Source: Fimenecus sp964527585
GTDB taxonomy: Bacteria; Bacillota; Clostridia; Oscillospirales; Acutalibacteraceae
Direction: 5' to 3'
DNA: 64,000 bases
NCBI GenBank assembly: GCA_964527585.1
Contig: CAZGPE010000008.1
Span: 1-64,000 of the forward strand
Shown: piece after piece, positions 49,042-58,948 of the stretch
Layout of the letters: the number at the start of each line of letters is the position of its first letter
Position numbering within the stretch: the stretch's first letter is position 1
Notes under the pieces: model-generated
The model's database searches: none
What the model was told of the DNA's origin: nothing
Seen by the model: only the letters and a program-made list of their open reading frames with translations
Position numbers and translations under genes: made by a program

Positions 49042-49591
49042 TAAAGGTAGACTCGTCCTTTTTTCAGGGCCTTCCGGTGTCGGAAAAGATACTTTACTTG
49101 AAATTTTAATGAAAAAAAAGCCGGAACTTCGTCATTCTGTTTCGATGACAACCCGAAAAAGACGGGAGAACGAAGTTGACGGAGTTGATTACTATTTTGT
49201 AAGCCGTGAACACTTTGAAGAAATGATCGAATCAAACGATGTTCTTGAGTATACGCAATACGGCGTAAATCTTTACGGAACTCCGAAAAAGCCGATTGAC
49301 GATTGGCTTGATAAAGGCGAAACCGTTATTCTTAAAATCGAAGTTCACGGGGCCGAAAACATCAAAAAACTTTATCCCGAAGATTCTTTGGCGATTTTTA
49401 TTATGCCGCCGTCGGTTGAAGTCCTTGAACAAAGACTGCGTTTAAGAGGAACAGAAAACGAAGAAGATCTTCTCAGAAGAATGAAGATCGCAACTTCGGA
49501 AATCGAAAAAAGCGTTTCATACGATTACATTGTTATTAACGATGATCTCGAAAGCGCCGCACAGGAAATAATTAAAATTTTAGATAAATAA
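49034..49591 (+). CDS. gmk: Guanylate kinase
   Basis: This 185-residue enzyme phosphorylates GMP to GDP. P-loop GPSGVGKDT near residues 11-19, SMTTRKRRENEVDGVDYYFV for GMP binding, YGTPKKPI and IFIMPPS are diagnostic. The position before rpoZ is conserved. Confidence 0.96.
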   Translation: MNNKGRLVLFSGPSGVGKDTLLEILMKKKPELRHSVSMTTRKRRENEVDGVDYYFVSREHFEEMIESNDVLEYTQYGVNLYGTPKKPIDDWLDKGETVILKIEVHGAENIKKLYPEDSLAIFIMPPSVEVLEQRLRLRGTENEEDLLRRMKIATSEIEKSVSYDYIVINDDLESAAQEIIKILDK

Positions 49592-49609
49592 TACAGAGAG
49601 GTAATATTT

Positions 49610-49822
49610 ATGGTATTTAATCCTAATTTAACTGAAGTTTTGTCAAATCATCTCAGCCGTTATTCACTTGTAATCGCAACTGCGAAAAGAGCGAGAGAAA
49701 TTGCTCAGGAAGCTGAAGAGAACGGTGAAATTCTTATCGAAAAACCCGTAAGCCTTGCACTTGATGAAATAGTCGAAGGCAAGATTAAGGTTATCGAACC
49801 GGAAGAAATCAGATATATATGA
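49610..49822 (+). CDS. rpoZ: RNA polymerase omega subunit
   Basis: This 70-residue protein has SRYSLVIATAKRAREIAQEAEENGE, the conserved helix of omega, and KPVSLALDEIVEGKI following. It helps assemble beta' into core polymerase. ATG 49610 follows GAGAGG. Confidence 0.93.
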   Translation: MVFNPNLTEVLSNHLSRYSLVIATAKRAREIAQEAEENGEILIEKPVSLALDEIVEGKIKVIEPEEIRYI

Positions 49823-49856
49823 ATCTTCGGTAATTTGTTGTCGGGAGGTGTATTCA

Positions 49857-52313
49857 ATGTCCGAAATCATTGCTAAAGTTGCGGTGGAAAACACCGCATA
49901 CAGTTTTGACGAGGCGTTTGATTATGCAATTCCCGACTTTTTGCTTTCTCAGGTAAAACCCGGTGTAAGAGTCAGTGTTCCGTTCGGAAGAGCGAATACA
50001 AGAAGACAGGGATTTGTCTTTGCTTTAAGAGAGAAAAAAGACAATGTTGAGCTTAAAAATATAATTGCGGTGCTTGATACGGCACCGCTTCTTAATAATG
50101 AAATGCTCAGAATTGCCGTTTTTCTTAAAGAACATACTTTTTGTACGCTTTATGAGGCGGCAAAATCGCTTCTGCCGTCCGGATTCGGCTTAAAAGTTGT
50201 CAACTCTTATATTGTTAATCCGAATTTTATATATGATGAAGAACTTGATCTCAATGATGATGAGAGAGAAGTTCTGACTTATCTTCAAGGAAAAAACTAT
50301 GTTTATGAAGAAAAAATATTAAAGGATTTAGGAATTGATAAACATTGCGGGGTTGTAAAAAATCTTTCATCCAAAGGTTATTTAATAAGCAACGCCTTTA
50401 CCGTTGAGCGTGTCGGAAACGCTTCTGTAAAAACAGCAAGACTTACACAGTTTTATTTTGAGGGGATAAATCTCCCTAAGTTTTCCGTAAAGCAGAAATC
50501 GGTAATAAAACTGCTTGAAGATATAGGCTCTGCAAGTGTAAAAGAGATTTGTTATTTTACAGGTGTAACCTATGCGGTGATTGTAACGCTTGAGAAAAAA
50601 GGCGTAATCGAAGTATTTGAAAACGAAACATACCGTAAACCTAAAATAAATAAAACTCTTCATATATCAAAAGAACTTGTTCTTTCCGATGAACAAAACA
50701 AAGCTTATGAAGATTTGTCCGAAAAATACCGTCAGCACAAAGCCCATATATCTCTTCTCTTCGGAGTAACCGGTTCGGGAAAAACAACGGTTTTTTTGAA
50801 GATGATAGATGAAGTTATATCTGACGGAAAATCGGTAATTGTTATGGTTCCGGAAATTTCGCTTACCCCACAGTTGCTTTCGATTTTTTACGAGCGCTAC
50901 GGTGATGAAGTTGCCGTATTTCACAGCGGTCTTTCAATGGGTGAAAGAAAAGATGAATGGAAGCGGGTTTATGATAAAAAAGCCAAAATAGCCGTCGGAA
51001 CACGCTCCGCTGTTTTCGCTCCGCTGGAAAATCTCGGTTTGATTATTATTGACGAAGAACAGGAATCTTCGTATAAATCGGAGATGACTCCGAGATACAA
51101 TGCAAAAGATGTTGCGAAGTTCAGAATCGGATATAACGATGCTCTTCTCGTTCTTGCTTCAGCAACACCTTCCGTATGCGATTATGCTGCCGCAAAGAAC
51201 GGGCAGATCTCAATTAACACTCTTACCCGGCGCTACGGAAATTCTGTTTTGCCCGAAGTTATAACAACCGAAATGAAGTATTCCGCCGATGCAAAAGTAA
51301 GGAAAAATCTTTCTTATGAATTGGAAAACGCAATAAGCGAAAATCTTGAAAACGGGCATCAAACAATACTTTTGCTTAACAGAAGAGGTTTTAATACATT
51401 TGCAAGTTGCGGTGCGTGCGGAAAAGTCAAAGTTTGTCCTCATTGCAGTATATCTCTCACTTATCACACGAAAAACCACCGCTTAATGTGCCATTACTGC
51501 GGTTATTCCGAACCGTTTTCCGACGAATGTCGTTTTTGCGGAGAAAAAAGTATTGTTTATTCGGGATTCGGTACTCAAAAACTTGAGGACGAATTAAGCG
51601 AAAAATTTCCTCAGGCAAAACTTTTGCGGCTTGATACCGATTCAACATCGACAAGGTATTTTTTTGAAAATTCTTTGAAAGATTTTGCTGACGGAAAATA
51701 CGATATTCTTATCGGAACGCAAATGGTCGCAAAAGGATTGGATTTTCCGAATGTTACGCTTGTAGGCGTAATTTCAATTGACCAGCAGTTGTTTAATGAC
51801 GACTATAAAAGTGCGGAGAGGGCTTTTGACCTTTTAACGCAAGTTGTCGGCCGTTCCGGAAGGGGAAATGTTAAAGGAAAAGCGATAATTCAAACTGCGT
51901 TTCCCGAAAACGATATAATTCGGCTTGCGGCCGAGCAAAACTACGAAGCGTTTTACGATTCGGAAATTAAAATCAGAAAAGCTTTGGTATATCCGCCGTA
52001 CTGCGATTTCTGTGCGATAAATTTTGTCGGTAAAGATGAAGTTAAAACAAAATCGGCAGCGAAATGTTTTTTCAAAAGCGTAAAATATTTACATTCTTAC
52101 GGCTATCCGGATTTGAGTATTATATTGCTCAGTCCGATAACTCCGAGGGTTGAAAAAATTGCGGACAAGTACCGTTACAGAGTAATAATTAAATGTAAAA
52201 ACGGTTCTCGGCTGAGAAGTTTTGTTTCTACATTATTAAAAAACTATATGAACGATAAAAGATTTAAGGATGTTACCGTTTATGCGGATATAAATCCCGA
52301 AAATATGTTTTGA
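49857..52313 (+). CDS. priA: Primosomal replication restart helicase PriA
   Basis: This 818-residue superfamily-2 helicase has an N-terminal DNA-binding domain (AFDYAIPDFLLSQVKPGVRVSVPFG), Walker A GVTGSGKTTVF, Walker B IIIDEEQESSYK and eight Cys in a two-site zinc module (CGACGKVKVCPHCS to CHYCGYSEPFSDECRFCG), followed by GTQMVAKGLDFPNVTLV. The Walker-B motif reads DEEQ instead of the usual DEEH. The ATG at 49857 with GGGAGGTG upstream is preferred over the in-frame GTG at 49848. coaBC, often found between rpoZ and priA, is absent. Confidence 0.95.
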   Translation: MSEIIAKVAVENTAYSFDEAFDYAIPDFLLSQVKPGVRVSVPFGRANTRRQGFVFALREKKDNVELKNIIAVLDTAPLLNNEMLRIAVFLKEHTFCTLYEAAKSLLPSGFGLKVVNSYIVNPNFIYDEELDLNDDEREVLTYLQGKNYVYEEKILKDLGIDKHCGVVKNLSSKGYLISNAFTVERVGNASVKTARLTQFYFEGINLPKFSVKQKSVIKLLEDIGSASVKEICYFTGVTYAVIVTLEKKGVIEVFENETYRKPKINKTLHISKELVLSDEQNKAYEDLSEKYRQHKAHISLLFGVTGSGKTTVFLKMIDEVISDGKSVIVMVPEISLTPQLLSIFYERYGDEVAVFHSGLSMGERKDEWKRVYDKKAKIAVGTRSAVFAPLENLGLIIIDEEQESSYKSEMTPRYNAKDVAKFRIGYNDALLVLASATPSVCDYAAAKNGQISINTLTRRYGNSVLPEVITTEMKYSADAKVRKNLSYELENAISENLENGHQTILLLNRRGFNTFASCGACGKVKVCPHCSISLTYHTKNHRLMCHYCGYSEPFSDECRFCGEKSIVYSGFGTQKLEDELSEKFPQAKLLRLDTDSTSTRYFFENSLKDFADGKYDILIGTQMVAKGLDFPNVTLVGVISIDQQLFNDDYKSAERAFDLLTQVVGRSGRGNVKGKAIIQTAFPENDIIRLAAEQNYEAFYDSEIKIRKALVYPPYCDFCAINFVGKDEVKTKSAAKCFFKSVKYLHSYGYPDLSIILLSPITPRVEKIADKYRYRVIIKCKNGSRLRSFVSTLLKNYMNDKRFKDVTVYADINPENMF

Positions 52314-52322
52314 GGTGTGAAA

Positions 52323-52799
52323 ATGGCAATTAGAAATATAAGAGTTAATGATGATCCGATTTTGAAAAAAACAAGCCGAAAAGTCGAAGTGTTTGATGAA
52401 CGCTTATGGATGCTTCTCGACGACATGAAAGAAACTCTTTATAAAGCCGACGGAGTCGGACTTGCCGCTGTGCAGGTAGGAGTTTTGAAAAGAGTAGTGC
52501 TTGTAGATGTCGGAGACGGACTTATCGAACTTATAAATCCCGAAATAACCGAAACATCGGGAGAACAGTATGAAGTCGAAGGTTGTCTTTCTCTTCCGGG
52601 AAAAAGCGGAATTACAAAACGGCCTATGAAGGTTAAGGTTAAGGCTCAAAACCGAGACGGAAGATGGTGTCAGTATAAGGGCGAAGGCTTAAAAGCAAGG
52701 GCTTTCTGTCATGAAATTGATCATTTGGACGGCCATTTGTATGTTGAAAGACTGGCACCCGAAGAAGTTATAAGAAAAATCAAAGAAGAAACGGAATGA
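52323..52799 (+). CDS. def: Peptide deformylase
   Basis: This 158-residue metalloenzyme removes the N-formyl group. The three motifs GVGLAAVQVG, EGCLSLPG and CHEIDHLDGHLYVE are intact, including the metal-binding Cys and HEIDH. ATG 52323 is chosen over the GTG at 52317 for the GAGGTG spacing. fmt follows, the universal partner. Confidence 0.96.
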   Translation: MAIRNIRVNDDPILKKTSRKVEVFDERLWMLLDDMKETLYKADGVGLAAVQVGVLKRVVLVDVGDGLIELINPEITETSGEQYEVEGCLSLPGKSGITKRPMKVKVKAQNRDGRWCQYKGEGLKARAFCHEIDHLDGHLYVERLAPEEVIRKIKEETE

Positions 52800-52803
52800 T
52801 AAT

Positions 52804-53736
52804 ATGAAAATCGTTTTTATGGGGACACCTGAATTTGCGGTGCCTTGCCTTGAAAGACTCATAAGCGACGGCGAAGAAGTAGTCGGAGTGTTCACACAGC
52901 CCGATAAACCTAAAGGCAGGGGATATGAACTTGCTTTTTCTCCCGTAAAAGAATGTGCATTGAAAAACAATATTCCGGTTTTTCAGCCTGTATCAATGAA
53001 AGACGGAACGGCTTTGGAAATTCTTGAACAACTCAAACCGGATTTAACCGTTGTTGTGGCATACGGAAAAATTTTGCCTAAAGAAATTCTTTACTGTCCT
53101 AAATATAATTCGATCAATATTCATGCTTCGCTTTTACCGGCATACAGAGGAGCGGCTCCGATACAGTGGTCTGTTCTTAACGGCGAAAAAGAAACCGGTG
53201 TTACTTCGATGCTTATGAATGAAGGACTTGATACCGGAGATATGCTTATTAGCGAAAAAACGGCAATTACAGAAAATATGACTTCAGGTGAACTTCATGA
53301 TGTTCTTTCTGTTTTGGGTGCCGAAGTTATGAGCAAAACAATTTCTCAAATCAGGAACGGTACGCTTAATCCGATTAAGCAGGATGACGCATTGTCAAAT
53401 TATTCTCCGATGCTTTCCAAAGAACTTTGTCCGATTGATTTTTCGAAAACGGCATGGGAAGTTCACAATCAAATAAGAGGTTTGTCGCCTTGGCCGGTAG
53501 CAACGGCGATTCTTAACGGCAAAACCGTAAAAGTTCACTCATCGCTTCTTTCGGATAAGACAAGCGATAAGGAAGCCGGTACCGTTGTATCTGCCGACGG
53601 TGTAATTACTGTTGTGTGTGCTGACGGAAAATGTATAGATATTACGGAAATTCAAGCGCAAGGTAAAAAGCGTATGAGTTCTAAAGAATTTCTTTTAGGT
53701 CATAAAATTGAGAAAGGCACTGTTTTGAACCGATGA
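52804..53736 (+). CDS. fmt: Methionyl-tRNA formyltransferase
   Basis: This 310-residue enzyme formylates initiator Met-tRNA. IVFMGTPEFAVPCLERL at the start, FTQPDKPKGRGYEL, the catalytic block INIHASLLPAYRGAAPIQW, and the C-terminal OB-like domain beginning near 205 (SPWPVATA) are as expected. It overlaps rsmB by 4 nt. Confidence 0.96.
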   Translation: MKIVFMGTPEFAVPCLERLISDGEEVVGVFTQPDKPKGRGYELAFSPVKECALKNNIPVFQPVSMKDGTALEILEQLKPDLTVVVAYGKILPKEILYCPKYNSINIHASLLPAYRGAAPIQWSVLNGEKETGVTSMLMNEGLDTGDMLISEKTAITENMTSGELHDVLSVLGAEVMSKTISQIRNGTLNPIKQDDALSNYSPMLSKELCPIDFSKTAWEVHNQIRGLSPWPVATAILNGKTVKVHSSLLSDKTSDKEAGTVVSADGVITVVCADGKCIDITEIQAQGKKRMSSKEFLLGHKIEKGTVLNR

Positions 53737-55019
53737 ATGACAGACAGGTTGTATTTAAGATACTCAATAAAATCGAGAGAGATAAAGCATATTCGAATTT
53801 AACCCTTGATACTTATCTTTCAAAAAACGAAAATACAATTTATTCTTCTTCGTTTGTTACCGCACTTGTATACGGCGTAACCGAACGGTTAATAACTTTA
53901 GATTATGTACTTGAACAATATTTGACCAAGCCGATAAAAAAACTTAAGCCGGAAGTTTTGACTGTTTTGCGTATGGGAATATATCAGTTGAAGTTTATGG
54001 ACAGTGTGCCCGTATCCGCTGCGGTTAACGAAAGCGTTAAACTTGTTAAAAATAACGGTTGCTCGTTTGCATCCGGACTTGTAAATTCCGTGTTGAGAAA
54101 AGTATCGCAAAACGAAATAGTTTATCCCGATACCGATGATGAAATATATAATTTAAGTATATTACATTCCTGTCCGTATGATTTGGTGAAACATTATGTC
54201 GATGATTACGGAAAAGAAAATGCTGTCGGTATATTGTCGTATGCTTTAGGAGAACAGTCTGTTTTTGCCCGTGTAAACACAATAAAAACCGATATTGATT
54301 CTCTTATTAAATCTCTTGAAAACGAGGGCGTGAGTGCCGTAAGATGTAACGGCATCGAAAATCATATCAGGTTTATTAAACCCGGTTCGATAGAAAAATT
54401 ACCTCAATATCAAGAAGGGCTTTTTCATATTCAGGATATTTCTTCCGCCATGTGTGTCAAGGAACTTGAAATCGAAGAAGGTATGACACTGGTTGATGTG
54501 TGTTCGGCACCCGGCGGTAAAACTTTTACCGCTGCCGAATATATGAACAATAAAGGTAAAGTTTTTGCTTTTGATTTATACGAACACAGAACAAATCTTA
54601 TATCGAAAGGTGCCGAAAGACTCGGCATTAACATAATAAATGTTCGTTGCGCCGATGCTTGTGTTCTTCAGCCGGATCTTATAAATACTGCTGATAGAGT
54701 GCTTTGCGATGTTCCGTGTTCCGGTCTCGGTGTTATCGGAAGAAAACCCGAAATCAGATACAAGGACCTTGCTTCAATTGACAAACTTTCTCAAACACAG
54801 TATAATATTTTAGTCAATGCATCTAATTATCTTAAGAAAGACGGTATGCTTGTTTATTCAACTTGCTCATTAAACAGAGCGGAAAACGAAGAAGTATGCG
54901 ATAAATTTCTTAAAGAACATACAGACTTTGTTAAAGAAAAAGATTACCGAACTTTATTCCCGCATATTAACAATTCCGACGGATTTTTTATTGCGGTTTT
55001 CAGGAGAAAAACAGTTTGA
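53733..55019 (+). CDS. rsmB: 16S rRNA m5C967 methyltransferase RsmB
   Basis: This 428-residue enzyme has an N-terminal NusB-like domain (about 1-130) and a SAM-dependent domain with DVCSAPGGKTFTAA, CDVPCSGLGVIGRKPEIRY and the second catalytic Cys in VYSTCSLNRAENE. The length and fusion are typical. It overlaps rlmN at its stop (TTGA). Confidence 0.95.
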   Translation: MNDRQVVFKILNKIERDKAYSNLTLDTYLSKNENTIYSSSFVTALVYGVTERLITLDYVLEQYLTKPIKKLKPEVLTVLRMGIYQLKFMDSVPVSAAVNESVKLVKNNGCSFASGLVNSVLRKVSQNEIVYPDTDDEIYNLSILHSCPYDLVKHYVDDYGKENAVGILSYALGEQSVFARVNTIKTDIDSLIKSLENEGVSAVRCNGIENHIRFIKPGSIEKLPQYQEGLFHIQDISSAMCVKELEIEEGMTLVDVCSAPGGKTFTAAEYMNNKGKVFAFDLYEHRTNLISKGAERLGINIINVRCADACVLQPDLINTADRVLCDVPCSGLGVIGRKPEIRYKDLASIDKLSQTQYNILVNASNYLKKDGMLVYSTCSLNRAENEEVCDKFLKEHTDFVKEKDYRTLFPHINNSDGFFIAVFRRKTV

Positions 55020-56062
55020 AAAAAACAGATATTCGTTCATTAAACTATGATGAACTTTCAGCCGAAATACAGTCTCTCGGATTACCGAAATACAGAGTAG
55101 GCCAAATTTATTCATGGCTATATGAAAAAGGTGTCAGAGATTTTTCGGAAATGTCAAATCTCTCTAAAGACTTAAGAGAACGGCTTTCCGAAAAATATGA
55201 AATAAAAAACTGCACAATCGACACAAAACTGTGTTCGAAAATCGACGGCACGGTAAAATACTTGTATGAACTCGGAAAAGGTGAGTATGTTGAGTGTGTT
55301 GTGATGAAATATAAATACGGATATTCCATTTGCGTTTCGACTCAGCTCGGCTGTAAAATGGGATGTAAGTTTTGTGCGTCGGCAATAGGCGGATTTAAGC
55401 GTCATCTTACCGCAAGCGAAATACTATCGGAAATATATACCGCACAAAGCGATCTCGGGATAAAAATTTCCCACATTGTTCTTATGGGAACCGGTGAACC
55501 GCTTGATAACTTTGATAATGTAATGAGATTTCTCGAATTGGTTACCGACGAAAAAGGCTTGAATGTCAGCATGAGGCATATTTCTCTGTCGACTTGCGGA
55601 GTTGTGCCTAAAATATATGAACTTGCCGAAAAGAAACTCGGACTTACACTGTCGGTTTCCCTTCATGCCCCGAACGATTATATACGAAATCAAACGATGC
55701 CCGTTAACAGCAAATGGAATGTCGATGAATTGCTTCGGGCGTGCAGATATTATGCTGAGGTTACATCGAGGCGTATTTCTTTTGAATATGCGATGATAGA
55801 TTCGTTTAACGATACTCCCGAATGTGCAAAAGAACTTGCTTCTAAACTTTCCGGTATGCTCTGTCATATAAATTTAATTCCCGTCAATAATGTCAGAGAA
55901 AACAATTACGAAAGAAGTAACGATAAAAACATAAAAAAATTCATTTCCGTGCTTGAAAAAAGCGGTTTAACCGTTACAGTCAGACGAACTCTCGGAAGTG
56001 ATATTAACGCTTCGTGCGGTCAGCTCAGAGCGAAAAAAGAGTCTTCTATCGGAGGAAATTAA
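55016..56062 (+). CDS. rlmN: 23S rRNA (adenine2503-C2) methyltransferase RlmN
   Basis: This 348-residue radical SAM enzyme methylates C2 of A2503. It carries LGCKMGCKFCAS (CxxxCxxC), MGTGEPLDNFDNV, and the C-terminal Cys in LGSDINASCGQLR that forms the methyl intermediate. The start is TTG at 55016, overlapping the rsmB stop, with AGGAG 9 nt upstream. Position between rsmB and prpC is the conserved Firmicute one. Confidence 0.95.
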   Translation: MKKTDIRSLNYDELSAEIQSLGLPKYRVGQIYSWLYEKGVRDFSEMSNLSKDLRERLSEKYEIKNCTIDTKLCSKIDGTVKYLYELGKGEYVECVVMKYKYGYSICVSTQLGCKMGCKFCASAIGGFKRHLTASEILSEIYTAQSDLGIKISHIVLMGTGEPLDNFDNVMRFLELVTDEKGLNVSMRHISLSTCGVVPKIYELAEKKLGLTLSVSLHAPNDYIRNQTMPVNSKWNVDELLRACRYYAEVTSRRISFEYAMIDSFNDTPECAKELASKLSGMLCHINLIPVNNVRENNYERSNDKNIKKFISVLEKSGLTVTVRRTLGSDINASCGQLRAKKESSIGGN

Positions 56063-56065
56063 ACA

Positions 56066-56794
56066 TTGAAGATTGTTGCGAAAACGGACATAGGAAAAAA
56101 ACGAAGTTCCAATCAGGACTCATATACAACAGGCGAACTTTCAGGCGGTGTCGCTTGGGCTGTTGTTTGCGACGGAATGGGCGGTATGGCAGGCGGAAAT
56201 ATTGCTTCTTCCACTGCCGTTAAAGTAATTTCCGAAAAAATAAATTCCGCATACAGAGTCGGAATGAGTCCGAAATCAATTAAAAATATGCTTATTACGG
56301 CGATTACCGCCGCAAATATAAGTGTCTACGACATCGGAAAATCAAATGCCGAGCTTGAGGGAATGGGAACAACCGTTGTTTGCTGTATGGTAGATAACGG
56401 AACCGCTTATATCGTTCATGCCGGAGACAGCAGAGCTTATGCTGTGAAAAACGGTGTTGTAACTCAACTTACCCGAGATCATTCGGTTGTTCAGCAACTT
56501 GTCGAAGAAGGGAAACTGACTTTACAGCAAGCGAAAACGCATCCGAGAAAAAATTTAATCACAAGGGCTCTTGGGGTTGATGAGGAAATCAAACTTGATT
56601 ATTGTGAATACGATATGTCGGAAGATGAAGTTATTCTTCTCTGTACCGACGGACTTACAAACTTTGTCGAAAGCAGTGATTTCGGCAAAATAATCGAAAA
56701 AAATTCTTACTATGAGATTGCGGATTTACTCGTAGATGAAGCGAATAAAAACGGTGGCGGCGACAATATAACTGTTGTTGCAATAGCGTATTAA
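56066..56794 (+). CDS. prpC: PP2C-type Ser/Thr phosphatase PrpC
   Basis: This 242-residue phosphatase reverses PrkC phosphorylation. Metal-binding Asp are in NQDSY, VCDGMGGMAGG, LCTDGLTNFV and GGGDNITVV. The start is TTG at 56066 with GGAGG 10 nt upstream; no ATG is available near. It lies directly before the kinase gene. Confidence 0.93.
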   Translation: MKIVAKTDIGKKRSSNQDSYTTGELSGGVAWAVVCDGMGGMAGGNIASSTAVKVISEKINSAYRVGMSPKSIKNMLITAITAANISVYDIGKSNAELEGMGTTVVCCMVDNGTAYIVHAGDSRAYAVKNGVVTQLTRDHSVVQQLVEEGKLTLQQAKTHPRKNLITRALGVDEEIKLDYCEYDMSEDEVILLCTDGLTNFVESSDFGKIIEKNSYYEIADLLVDEANKNGGGDNITVVAIAY

Positions 56795-56805
56795 GAGGTG
56801 TTACT

Positions 56806-58947
56806 ATGGAAAACTATTGTGGAAAAAGACTTGACGGCCGTTATGAAATCAGAGAGATTATCGGCGTAGGCGGTATGGCTGTTGTTTATAAAGCGTATGA
56901 CAATATTGACGACAGAATTGTTGCCGTAAAAATACTTAAAGAAGAGTATTTGGCAAATGAAGAATTCCGCCGGAGATTTAAGAACGAGTCAAAAGCAATC
57001 GCTGTTCTTTCGCATCCTAATATCGTTAAAGTGTTTGATGTAAGTTTCGGAGACAGACTTCAGTATATTGTTATGGAATATGTTGAAGGTATTACTCTTA
57101 AGGAATATATCGAACAGCAAAAAGTGATAAATTGGAAAGAAGCCGTGCATTTTGTAAGCCAAATTCTTCTTGCTTTACAGCACGCTCACGATAAGGGAAT
57201 TGTTCACCGTGATATTAAACCTCAAAACATTATGCTTTTGCAGGACGGTACAATTAAAGTAACAGACTTCGGTATTGCAAGATTTTCACGCAGTGAAACA
57301 CGCACAATGACCGAGGAAGCGATCGGATCTGTTCACTATATAAGTCCCGAACAGGCAAGGGGCGAAATAACCGACGACAAAGCGGATATTTATTCTATCG
57401 GTGTTGTAATGTATGAAATGCTTACCGGTCAGCTTCCGTTTCAGTCGGACAATGCCGTTTCTATCGCTATAATGCAGTTGCAGCAGGATGCAAAGCCTCC
57501 CCGTGAAATAAATCCGGAGATTCCGCTCGGACTTGAACAGATAACAATGAGAGCAATGCAGAAGAATCCGAGCAACCGCTATCATTCTGCCGCTGAAATG
57601 ATGCTTGATATTGATGAGTTCAAACGCAATCCCTCGATTAAATTTAATTACAGTTATTTTGTCGATACCGAACCGACAAAATTTGTTGATGCAAATGCAA
57701 AAACCACTGTCGTTCCGATTAAACCTCAAACCGACTCTCAGGATATAACCGAAGAGGAAGAATCGGAAGAAACTCCCAACAAAACAATGCCTATTATCTT
57801 CGGCGTAATAGCGGGAATAATTGTAATAATCGCAATTTTCATCGGTGTACTCATATTCAAAAACGGACAAAAAGTTACAGTTCCCAATTTCGAAGGGCTT
57901 AACTATGTTGACGATATTATGACAAACAGCGAATATACCGAAAACTTTACTTTTGAAACAGAATCGGTATTTTCAAACGATGTTGATGCAGGCGATGTAA
58001 TCAGTCAAACACCTGATGCCGACACTCAAGTCAGAAAAGGAAAAACAATTAAACTTAAAATCGCATATAATGACGAAAGCGTTTTGATTACGGGAATTAT
58101 GGGGCTTTCCGCAACCGAAGCAGAGGCAAAACTCAAACAAAGCGGATTTACCGTTAAAACAATTGTTTCTTACAATAAGAATTCAACACCGGGTGTTGTT
58201 TATGAATCATATCCATCTGAAGGATCTTATGCCGAAAAGGGTTCACTTGTAACGATTTATGTTTCAACGGATGAAAATCCCAATGCCGCAACCGTTACAC
58301 AAGTTGTAGGTTACAGCAAAGACATAGCAATCGAACTTCTTAAAGCGGCGGATTTCAAAGTAACGGTTATTGATACCGACAGCAATGAAGCCGCAGGAAC
58401 GGTAGTTGACCAGTCTCCTAAAGCAGGTGAGTCTGCCGACAGCGGTTCGGAAGTTAAGATTTATGTCAGCACCGGAATTCCCGCCGAAAGCACGGCAAAA
58501 ATAACGGTTGATCTTCCTCAAACCGCAAACTCCGCTTCGGGAACGGTAAAAGTTTATCTCGGAAGCGAAGCATATCAAACCTACAATGATGTTTTACTTG
58601 CGGGTGGAACGAAAACAATTGAAGTTAAGGGTAAAGGAACAACAACATTTACCGTAAAAATCAACGATCAAACGGTAATGACCGGTAATATTGATTTCAC
58701 TAAGACACCGGCAGATTTGTCTAACATTGTTAAAACGGAATATGTTGAAAAATACTCTGTGCCGAATGTTGTCGGAATGAGCGTCTCCGATGCTTTGAAG
58801 ACTCTTGAAAAAGCGGGATTTACCAATGTTGATGTTTACGATAAAAACAGCAATAAAACTTCAAGCGGTACCGTTGTTTCGCAACTTCCCGTCCATGATA
58901 ATAACACTTATTCGAAAAATCAAAAGATCACATTAACTGCTGAATAA
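56806..58947 (+). CDS. prkC: Ser/Thr kinase PrkC with PASTA domains
   Basis: This 713-residue kinase has an N-terminal Hanks-type domain (residues about 13-275) with GVGGMAVVYKA, VHRDIKPQNIML, TDFGIARFS and SPEQARGE. A transmembrane helix follows near 328-350. The outside part carries PASTA domains (about 355-425, 425-490, 492-555 and 645-713) with an additional beta-rich domain inserted before the last one. PASTA domains bind muropeptides and lipid II, and signal growth and germination. The order prpC-prkC-rsgA is conserved. Confidence 0.95.
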   Translation: MENYCGKRLDGRYEIREIIGVGGMAVVYKAYDNIDDRIVAVKILKEEYLANEEFRRRFKNESKAIAVLSHPNIVKVFDVSFGDRLQYIVMEYVEGITLKEYIEQQKVINWKEAVHFVSQILLALQHAHDKGIVHRDIKPQNIMLLQDGTIKVTDFGIARFSRSETRTMTEEAIGSVHYISPEQARGEITDDKADIYSIGVVMYEMLTGQLPFQSDNAVSIAIMQLQQDAKPPREINPEIPLGLEQITMRAMQKNPSNRYHSAAEMMLDIDEFKRNPSIKFNYSYFVDTEPTKFVDANAKTTVVPIKPQTDSQDITEEEESEETPNKTMPIIFGVIAGIIVIIAIFIGVLIFKNGQKVTVPNFEGLNYVDDIMTNSEYTENFTFETESVFSNDVDAGDVISQTPDADTQVRKGKTIKLKIAYNDESVLITGIMGLSATEAEAKLKQSGFTVKTIVSYNKNSTPGVVYESYPSEGSYAEKGSLVTIYVSTDENPNAATVTQVVGYSKDIAIELLKAADFKVTVIDTDSNEAAGTVVDQSPKAGESADSGSEVKIYVSTGIPAESTAKITVDLPQTANSASGTVKVYLGSEAYQTYNDVLLAGGTKTIEVKGKGTTTFTVKINDQTVMTGNIDFTKTPADLSNIVKTEYVEKYSVPNVVGMSVSDALKTLEKAGFTNVDVYDKNSNKTSSGTVVSQLPVHDNNTYSKNQKITLTAE

Positions 58948-58948
58948 A

